Assembly (NCBI RefSeq): GCF_949987515.2
Contig: NC_082696.1
Span: 32,344,431-32,408,430, forward strand
Reading direction: 5' to 3'
Length of the DNA stretch: 64,000 nt
Source of the DNA: Delphinus delphis
Lineage: Eukaryota > Chordata > Mammalia > Artiodactyla > Delphinidae
Part shown: in pieces, positions 56,780 through 64,000 of the stretch
Layout: every line of letters begins with the position of its first letter
Position numbering within the stretch: position 1 is the first letter of the stretch
Position numbers and translations under genes: made by a program
The notes under the pieces: model-generated
Seen by the model: only the letters and a program-made list of their open reading frames with translations
What the model was told of the DNA's origin: nothing
The model's database searches: none

Positions 56780-58025
56780 TCACTTATTGAAGAGACTGTC
56801 TTTTCTCCATTGTATATCTTTGCCTACTTTGTCATAGATTAATTGACCATAGTTGCGTGAGTTTATCTCTGGGCTTCCTATCTTGTTCCATTGATACATG
56901 TTTCTGTTTTTGTGCCAGTACCATATTGTCTTGATCACTGTAGCTTTGCAGTATAGTCTGAAGTCAGGGAGTCTGATTCCTCCAGCTCCGTTTTTCATTC
57001 TCAAGACTGCTTTGGCTATTCGGGGTCTTTTGTTTCTCCATACAAATTTTAAGATGATTTGTTCTAATTCTGTAAAAAATGCCATTGGTAATTTGATAGG
57101 GATTGTGTAGAATCTGTAGGTTACTTTGGATAGTATAGTCATTTTCACAATATTGATTCTTCCAACCCAAGAACATGGTCTATCTCTCCATCTGTTTGTA
57201 TCATCTTTAATTTCTTTCATCCGTGTCTTATAGTTTGCTGCATACTGGTCTTTTGTCTCCCTAGGTAGGTTTATTCCTAGGTATGTTATTCTTTTTGTTG
57301 CAATGGTAAATGGGAGTGTTTCCATAATGTCTCTTTCAGATTTTTCATCATTAGTGTATAGGAATGCAAGAGATTTCTGTGCATTAATTTTGTATCCTGC
57401 AACTTTACCAAATTCATTGATTACCTCTAGTAGTTTTCTGGTGGCATTCTTAGGATTCTGTATGTATAGTGTCATGTCATCTGTAAACAGTGACAGTTTT
57501 ACTTCTTTTCCAATTTTTATTCCTTTTATTTCTTTTTCTTCTCTGATTGCCATGGCTAGGACTTCCAAAAGTATGTTGAATAATAGTGGTGAGAGTGGAC
57601 ATCCTTGTCTCATTCCTGATCTTAGAGGAAATGCTTTCAGATTTTCACCTTTGAGAAGGAAGATTGCTGCGGTTTGTCATATATGGCCACAGAGGGTAGC
57701 TTCCCCCTGTGCCCACTTTATGCAGGGTTTTTATCATAAATGGGTGTTGAATTTTGTCAAAAGCTTTTTCTGCATCTATTGAGATGATCATATGGTTTTT
57801 ATTCTTCAGTTTGTTAATATGGTGTATCACATTGATTGATTTGCAAATATTGAAGAATCCTTGCATCCCTGGGATAAATCCCACTTGATCATGGTGTATG
57901 ATCCTTTTAATGTGTTGTTGGATTCTGTTTGCTAGTATTTTGTTGAGGATTTTTGCATCTATATTCATCAGTGATATTGGTCTGTAATTTTCTTTTTCTG
58001 TAGTATCTTTGTCTGGTTTTGGCAT
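56780..58025 (-). pseudogene. L1 ORF2 reverse transcriptase domain, broken
   Basis: Two adjacent frames cover the polymerase. The upstream part (58,025-57,645) includes [19 protein letters not shown] and [19 protein letters not shown] (palm motif A). A small deletion and frameshift follow at about 57,745-57,650, and then the downstream part (57,613-56,780) starts with [20 protein letters not shown]. The polymerase box reads [12 protein letters not shown]1s usually have FADD, so Ala is replaced by Thr next to the catalytic Asp pair. The frame ends near [13 protein letters not shown]. The domain is non-functional because of the frameshift alone. Confidence 0.9.
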
Positions 58026-59102
58026 CAGGATGATGGTGGCCTTATAGAATGAGTTTGGGAGTATTCCTTCCTCTGCAGTTTTTTGGAAGAGTTTGAGAAG
58101 GATGGGTGTTAGCTCTTCTCTAAGTGTTTGATAGAATTCAGCTGTGAAGCCACCCCGTCCTGGACTTCTGTTTGTTGGAAGATTTTAAATCACAGTTTCA
58201 ATTTCATTACTTGTGATTGGTCTGTTCATCTTTTCTGTTTCTTCCTGGTTAAGTCTTGGAAGGTTATACCTTTCTAAGAATTTGTCCATTTCTTCCAGGT
58301 TGTCCATTTTATTGGTATACAGTTGCTTGTAGTAGTCTCTTAGGATGCTTTGTATTTTTGCATGTCTGGTGTAACTTCTCCTTTTTCATTTCTAATTTTA
58401 TTGATTTGAGTCCTCTCCTTTTTCTTGATGAGTCTGGCTAATGGTTTATCAATTTTGTTTATCTTCTCAAAGGACCAGCTTTTCGTTTTATTGATCTTTG
58501 CTATTGTTTTCTTTGTTTTTATTTCATTTATTTCTGCTCTGATCTTTATGATTTCTTTCCTTCTGCTAACTTTGGGTTTTGTTTGTTCTTCTTTCTCTAG
58601 TTCCTTTAGGTGTAAGGTTAGATTGTTTATTTGAGATTTTTCTTGTTTCTTGAGGTAGGCTTGTATAGCTATAAACTTCCCTCTTAGAACTGCTTTTGCT
58701 GCATCCCATAGGTTTTGGATCATCGTGTTTTCATTGTCATTTGTCTCTAGGTATTTTTTGATTTCCTCTTTGATTTCTTCAGTGATCTCTTGGTTATTTA
58801 GTAACGTATTGTTTAGCGTCCATGTGTTTGTGTTTTTTACGTTTTTTTCCCCTGTAATTCATTTCTAATCTCATAGCATTATCCTCAGAAAAGAAGTTTG
58901 ATATGATTTCAATTTTCTTAAATTTACAGAGGCTTGATTTTTGACCCAAGATGTGATCTATCCTGGAGCATGTTGCGTGTGCACTTGAGAATAAAGTGTA
59001 ATCTGCTGTTTTTGGATGGAATGTCCTATAAATATCAATTAAATCTATCTGGTCTACTGTGTCATTGAAAGCTTCTGTTTCCTTATTTATTTTCATTTAG
59101 GA

Positions 59103-59567
59103 TCATCTGTCCATTGCTGTAAGTGAGGTGTTAAAGTCCCCCACTATTATTGTGTTGCTGTCGATTTCCTCTTTTATAGCTGTTAGCAGTTTCCTTATGT
59201 ATTGAGGTGCTCCTATGTTGGGTGCATATATATTTATAATTGTTATATCTTCTTCTTGGATTGATCCCTTGATCATTATGTAGTATCCTTCCTTGTCTCT
59301 TACAACCTTCTTTATTTTAAAGTCTATTTTATCTGATATGAGTATAGCTACTCCAGCTTTCTTTTGATTTCCATTTGCATGGAAAATCTTTTTCCAACCC
59401 CTCACTTTCAGTCTGTATGTGTCCCTTGGTCTGAAGTGGGTCACTTGTAGACAGCATATATATGGGTCTTGTTTTTGTATCCATTCAGCAAGCCTGTGTC
59501 TTTTGGTTGGAGCATTTAATCCATTCATGTTTAAGGTAATTATTGATATGTATGTTCCTATGACCAT
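59103..59567 (-). pseudogene. L1 ORF2 endonuclease domain, inactivated
   Basis: This is the N-terminal apurinic-like endonuclease of L1 ORF2p, which nicks target DNA to prime reverse transcription. The frame is open for about 154 codons, with the expected NMNGLNAPTKRHRLAEW start and GDFNTSLTAMDR end. In the CLQxTHF catalytic stretch the codon is GTG (Val) where active L1s carry Glu, so a metal-binding acid is lost. The frame then breaks at the MDR/stop after GDFNT. The ORF2 ATG context is intact (VIGTYISIITLNMN follows it). Evidence is direct from the minus-strand reading; the functional loss is inferred from the family. Confidence 0.85.
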
Positions 59568-59688
59568 TTTCTTAATTGTTTTGGGTTTGTTTTTGTAGAT
59601 CCTTTTCTTCTCTTGTGATTCCCACTTAGAGAAGTTCCTTTAGCATTTGTTGTTGAGCTGGTTTGGTGGTGCTGAATTCTTTTAGCTT

Positions 59689-60336
59689 TTGATTTCTCCT
59701 TGGGTTTCTCCTTGGGTTTATCCTGTATGGGACTCACCGCACTTCCTGGACTTGGGTGGCTATTTCCTTTCCCACGTTAGGGAAGTTTTTGACTATAATC
59801 TCTTCATATATTTTCTCTGGTCCTTTCTCTCTCTCTTCTCTTTCTGGGACCCCTGCAATGTGAATGTTGTTGCGTTTAATGTTGTCCTAGAGGTCTCTTA
59901 GGCTGTCTTCATTTCTTTTCTTTCTTTTTTCTTTATCCTGTTCCGCAGTAGTGAATTCCACCATTCTGTCTTCCAGGTCACTTATCCGTTTTTCTTCCTC
60001 AGTTATTCTACTATTGATTCCTTCTAGTGTAGTTTTCATTTCAGTTATTGTATTGTTCATCTGTGTTTGTTTGTTCTTTAATTCTTTTAGGTCTTTGTTA
60101 AACATTGCTTGCATCTTCTCGATCCTTGCCTCCATTCTTTTTCTGAGGTCCTGGATCATCTTCACTATCATTATTCTGAATTCTTTTTCTGGAAGGTTGC
60201 CTTTCTCCACTTCATTTAGTTGTTTTTCTGGGGTTTTATCTTGTTCCTTCATCTGGTACATAGCCCTCTGCCTTTTCATCTTGTCTGTCTTTCTGTGAAT
60301 GTGTTTTTTTTCCCACAGGCTGCAGGATTGTGCCAT
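59689..60336 (-). pseudogene. L1 ORF1 remnant with internal deletion
   Basis: ORF1p is the RNA-binding chaperone of L1. The N-terminal coiled coil is open (60,336-59,887) with many Glu, Lys, Met and Gln heptads (for example LKELKNKQTQMNNTITEMK). The frame is lost at about 59,890. The RNA-recognition and C-terminal domains are largely missing: the sequence jumps directly to the ORF1-ORF2 spacer, with a 12-base unit 'tttctccttggg' duplicated at the junction (59,693-59,704 and 59,705-59,716). The apparent start codon lies in the target-site duplicate and is fortuitous. Confidence 0.8.
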
Positions 60337-60348
60337 GAGTGATCTTTT

Positions 60349-60444
60349 AGGGCCAATCTAGTGACCCTCACATTAATTCAGGAAGTGAATAGTTAAGAGA
60401 GAATTTTGCAACTATCACAAGGTAGCTAGATTAAAAAAAAAAAT
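60349..60444. other. Spacer between two L1 insertions
   Basis: Short unique-looking sequence ending in an A-rich stretch. Confidence 0.4.
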
Positions 60445-60870
60445 GAAATCTTGCCATTTGCAGCAACATGGATGAACCTGGAGGGCGTTATGCTAAGTGA
60501 AATAAGTCAGTCAGAGAAACACCAATACTGTATGTTATCATTTTTATGACAACATCTGAAAAACAAAACAAACAAATAAAATGAAACAGAAATAGGCTCA
60601 CAGATACAGAGAACAAAATAGTGGTTGCCAGAAGAGAGAGGGGGTAGAGGGAGGGGTGATAAAATAGGTGAAGGGGATTAAGAGGAACAAACTACTAGTT
60701 ATAAAATAGATGAGTCACAAGGTTGTAATGTACAGCACAGGAAATATAGCCAATATTTTATCATAACTTTGGTGTGTAATCTATCAAAATATTGAATCAC
60801 TATGTTGTATACCTGAAACTAATATAGTATTGTAAGTCAACTGTACTTCAATTAAAAAAAAATGTAGTTA
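60445..60870 (+). mobile_element. L1 3' end, cetartiodactyl type
   Basis: 'cagcaacatggatgaacctg', 'gtgaaataagtcagtcagag', 'gatacagagaacaaaatagt', 'gtacagcacaggaaatatag' and 'tgtatacctgaaactaatat' are the sense-strand L1 tail. A short A stretch ends it. Confidence 0.85.
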
Positions 60871-61029
60871 GGAATTTTCTTCTTATATTAATTAATTTAA
60901 AGTTTGCTGTATCAATTAACAGGACAGGTAATTGGCTTTGGTGTTAAGGAAGGAATGACTGTGTTTCTACCCGAAATCTGTCAGGCTACAATAAGTTCAC
61001 TAGCTGGTATGAAACAGAAATCTGAAAGG
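60871..61029. other. Intronic spacer, no feature seen
   Basis: Short unique-looking sequence. Confidence 0.35.
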
Positions 61030-61181
61030 AAGTAAACCATGTCCAAGACTTCCCTGGTGGTCCAGTGGTTAGCACTCAGTGCTTTCACTGCGGTGGCCTG
61101 AGTTCAGTCCCTGGTTGGGGAACTAAGTTTTGCAAGCTGCACAGTGCAGCCAAAAAAAAAAAAAAAAAGTACACCATGTCC
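61030..61181 (+). mobile_element. Short CHR-1-like tRNA-derived SINE with TSD
   Basis: 'acttccctggtggtccagtg', 'tgagttcagtccctggttgg', 'gggaactaagttttgcaagc' and an A17 tail. Flanks 'aagtaaaccatgtcc' (61,030-61,044) and 'aagtacaccatgtcc' (61,167-61,181) differ at one base. Same type as the element at 51,968. Confidence 0.92.
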
Positions 61182-61977
61182 TTGCCAGATTACCCAGGGC
61201 ACATCAGGTGGTTGCCAGGGCTTCCCTGGGGGTTCATGCACACTCCTAGAGAACAGGGAACCTTGTTCCAACAGGACTGACTCAGTGACAATGCTGGGGT
61301 GTGGGTCAACCAAAAGACGATCCCAAAGCCTTTCCAGGAGCCCAAAAACCAAACCAGGAATGTGATAGGTGTAGGAGGTGACATGCAAAGTCTGGAAGAC
61401 TCCAGGGCAGGCTGGGGCAGGTTCCAATTAAACCATGCCCCATTGCAAGGACTTCTGTGCCACTCTGAAAGGCCACAAGTCTTCTTTTTAAAGATGAAGA
61501 AGGATAAACAGATAACTCCGACTCTAGATTTCTTTATTTGGTTTTCACATTAAAGTTGGGAGTTTTGCATTTGAAGTCAGTCATTTGAAAGAGAGACGAG
61601 AGGTAACCACTGCAACTAACCAGCCTTTGTGTTCTGCAAAAGAGACTGAGGACTTGTCTCTGGAAGAACTGACTACTCCCTGCTTTGTGTTGCCTCCTGC
61701 CTTTGCAGTCTTCTGTCCTCATACCCAGAGCACTTACTTGATTGATATTTTTGTTGTTGTTGTTAACATTGATATTTTCTGGTAACATGTTCGGTGACTT
61801 GATTGTTAGTTTTTGATAACATGGTCTTGAGAGTTGAGGCAGTGTTAAGCACATAGTAGTTAAATAAATATGTAATTTATTGACTGAATAATTGTATCAG
61901 TATCAAAGTTTTGTAATACTTGGCAAATCCTAAAAGAATCAAATTTGTGACCTTTTTGATGTAATTAAAAAAATAGT
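61182..61977. other. Intronic, no gene seen
   Basis: A short TTG repeat at 61,751-61,763 is present. No exon is supported. The local open frames have no family resemblance. Confidence 0.35.
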
Positions 61978-62245
61978 TCTATGAAATTGGGTCATTTGTA
62001 AAGATGTGGATGGACCTAGAGACTGTCATACAGAGTGAAGTAAGCCAGAAAGGGAAAAACAAATATCGTATATTAACGCATATATGTGGAATCTAGAAAA
62101 ATAGTACAGATGAACTGGTTTACAAGGCAGAAATAGACACACAGATGTAGAGAACAAACATATGGACACCAAGGGGGGAAAGTGGGCCGGGGGCAGGGGG
62201 TCGGTGGTGGGGGGGCAGTGGGTGGATTAAAAAAGAAAAAGGAAA
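61978..62245 (+). mobile_element. L1 tail fragment with G-rich 3' UTR
   Basis: 'gaaattgggtcatttgtaaa', 'gtcatacagagtgaagtaag' and 'acagatgtagagaacaaaca' lead into a G-rich tract (62,173-62,225). The usual end of the 3' UTR is missing after it and an A-rich tail follows directly, so this copy is internally shortened. Confidence 0.85.
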
Positions 62246-62524
62246 AATGGTTCTACTTGGTCGTTCTATTTCTGTACTTTATTCTAAGCTGTATATTTGT
62301 TTCATTTCATTCACATTTGAACATCTGTGAAATTCTGATGCAACTTACAATTGGTGGTTTTCATAATATTATTAGCAGTATTTTTCTTTACTAGTGGTTT
62401 GCAAACTAATGAATGATGAATCTAAAAAGGAATATATTTCTTAGATTCGCTAACTATAAAAATAATATATAAACTCATCTTAATAATGCATGTGCCGTCA
62501 TATGCTCAAGATAGAATAATGGAA
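62246..62524. other. Intronic, no gene seen
   Basis: AT-rich sequence without recognisable features. Confidence 0.35.
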
Positions 62525-62830
62525 GAATGGGAAGAGCATGGATTTTACGTCACAGGAATTTTGTGAATCCTGGCTTTGCCTTTTTTAAAAATCTGAGCAA
62601 AGAGTTTGCCCTGACATTAATCTTTGAGTTGCAGTGTTCTCATCTGTGCGATGGGAGTAATGCATTCATATTAGGGTTCTGTGCTAAACATATATTCAGT
62701 GAGCAAATTCAGCAAATTCTTCCTTTTTTCTCTCAACCTCCTCCACCAGCTTGTTTGTGCTTTAGAACATCCCTGTCAGGTAGGAACACATAACTTCCAT
62801 TTAACTGGGTCAGAGACACAGGCTTAGCAG
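62525..62830. mobile_element. MIR SINE relics
   Basis: A sense MIR at about 62,525-62,720 ('gaagagcatggattttacgt', 'cctggctttgcc', 'tgttctcatctgtgcgatgg') is followed by a probable reversed MIR trace at about 62,770-62,830 ('ctgggtcagagacacaggct'). Confidence 0.55.
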
Positions 62831-63768
62831 CATGAGTGAGTTAAAAGAAAGACCTCCCTGGAGCCTTTAATTTCCCACTATCCCTCAGTGCTCCATCAGA
62901 CTTCTCACAGGTGACTATCCACATAGGTGAGAGCTTAGCTACTTTTTTGATAAATTTCCTTAGACAGCCTGTGTAACAGTTTTACACAATACCTTAATAA
63001 CAATATCACACACTACTTCCTTTTTGGAAAGGATTTTACCTCTTGCCCTCATCCTGTAAACAAGGATGGGCCTCTATTTAAAGAAGAGGAAAAGGAAGAG
63101 GGAAGAGGATATTATATCACCTGGCCGAGCAATTTTTGAGCCAGATGTTTTCCTCATCTCATTGTTCACAGAAAATTGGTTCAAGGTGGTATAAACCACA
63201 TATGCAAAAATTCGGATTCATAAATCAATTCACAGTATTCTTTTGTTTGGATAGAGCAAACCTATGAGGATAGATTGAAATTAAAGATCAGTAATAAAGA
63301 TCAGTAATAGAACCTTTGCAAAACCCAAAGCAAGTTATCAGGACTGTACTATGATAGACCAATAGACTAATAGCCAATGGATATTAGACCTTCAGGCCTT
63401 AAAGATCCAGGGTGGAATCACTGGTAGGTGCTGTGGAAATTGCTTTTATATTTTCTCAGTTTGGTCTGAAAATTTTCAATTATAAGATTTTTTTTTAGCC
63501 TCAGCATTTCCTTTTCTATTTGGTAATCACATTTTTAATTACACTGCAAATGGATCAAAGAACAAGGAAATTGACTTAGATCAGTAATCAAATGTTATCA
63601 AACCAAAATGAAAAGAATGTTGTGAGTGCCTTTTGTTTGAAATTGCAGTCAGGTTTCTGAGTGAGCCTAGCCTGCTTCCAGACTCTACCAAGGGCTAGCT
63701 CTGTGACTTGGGACACAGCTCGGATACATCTTAAACCTTTCGTGCCCCTGTGTATAAGATGGCAGATT
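62831..63768. other. Intronic, no gene seen
   Basis: No exon or named repeat identified. A 13-base unit 'aaagatcagtaat' is repeated in tandem at about 63,285-63,310. Confidence 0.35.
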
Positions 63769-63996
63769 AAGAGAGAACTTTTTTTTTTTTTTTTGCGGTA
63801 CGCGGGCCTCTCACTGTTGTGGCCTCTCCCGTTGCGGAGCACAGGCTCCGGACGCACAGGCTCAGCGGCCATGGCTCACGGGCCCAGCCGCTCCGCGGCA
63901 TGTGGAATCTTCCCGGACCGGGGCATGAACCTGTGTCCCCTGCATCGGCAGGTGGACTCTCAACCACTGCGCCACCAGGGAAGCCCAAGAGAGAAC
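63769..63996 (-). mobile_element. CHR-type SINE, short odontocete-like form, young
   Basis: Reversed copy: T17 run on the left, 'gcggtacgcgggcctctcac', 'cagcggccatggctcacggg' and at the right 'gcgccaccagggaagccc'. Exact flanks 'aagagagaac' at 63,769-63,778 and 63,987-63,996. Confidence 0.95.
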
Positions 63997-64000
63997 ATAT

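Larger units (their letters stand above)
55631..60348 (-). mobile_element. L1 retrotransposon, 5'-truncated, antisense, with 18 bp TSD
   Basis: The insertion of about 4.7 kb is bounded by the exact 18-base duplicate 'tgccatgagtgatctttt' at 55,631-55,648 and 60,331-60,348. A T run at 55,645-55,658 is the reversed poly(A). Reading right to left there follow ORF1 N-terminal coiled coil (60,330-59,890), an ORF1 remnant with an internal deletion near 59,693-59,716, ORF2 endonuclease (from about 59,570), reverse transcriptase (57,500 region), the ORF2 C-terminus (56,270-56,020) and the 3' UTR. The target TTTT/AG matches the L1 endonuclease preference. Truncation lies within or just upstream of the ORF1 N-terminal region. 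It is not competent to move. Confidence 0.95.

Noticed and set aside
57303..57782. Plus-strand frame of 159 codons
   Set aside because: Lies fully within reversed L1 polymerase sequence and is a shadow of it.
59951..60298. Hydrophobic plus-strand frame of 115 codons
   Set aside because: It is the mirror of the L1 ORF1 coiled coil on the minus strand; Glu/Lys codons read backwards give Phe/Leu/Ile-rich text.
1..64000. Search for CRISPR arrays, operons, phage or other prokaryote-type systems
   Set aside because: The sequence is vertebrate nuclear DNA; no regularly spaced identical repeats or dense coding were found.

Overview
This window looks like nuclear DNA from a toothed whale or close cetacean relative. 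It is AT-rich and dominated by retrotransposons. It holds eleven copies of the tRNA-derived CHR SINE family of cetaceans and their hippo/ruminant relatives. Three of these (about 48.6, 50.9 and 63.8 kb) belong to the short ~200 bp type that I associate with odontocetes. The L1 3' ends also have the cetartiodactyl form. The organism call rests on recognising these repeats, not on a database search.

Layout. Bases 1-14,780 are intergenic or upstream DNA with decayed L1s, one MaLR LTR, an 84 bp exact tandem duplication and an old CAG-rich repeat unit. At about 14.8-15.35 kb is the only convincing gene start: a CpG-rich promoter with an E-box and a TATA-like box, followed by a first exon ending in a strong splice donor at 15,348. 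I could not name the gene. The DNA from there to 64 kb is best read as a long first intron, possibly broken by one candidate exon at 53,295. That candidate has a strong acceptor and a reading phase that matches exon 1.

Within the presumed intron lie: L2 and MIR relics; several hAT/MER copies; an RPL5 processed pseudogene at 25.8-27.0 kb split by a CHR SINE; a stack of an old L1, a younger L1 tail and an MLT1 LTR at 43.2-46.5 kb; and a 4.7 kb 5'-truncated antisense L1 at 55.6-60.3 kb with an 18 bp target-site duplication and several disabling changes.

No intact multi-exon protein gene, tRNA, rRNA or CRISPR array is visible, and nothing suggests an operon-like or defence system. The most useful leads are the unassigned promoter/exon 1, the in-phase candidate exon, the RPL5 pseudogene, and two fold-back mutation scars inside one L1 tail. 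Family names for old repeats come from memory of consensus phrases and should be confirmed with a repeat library.
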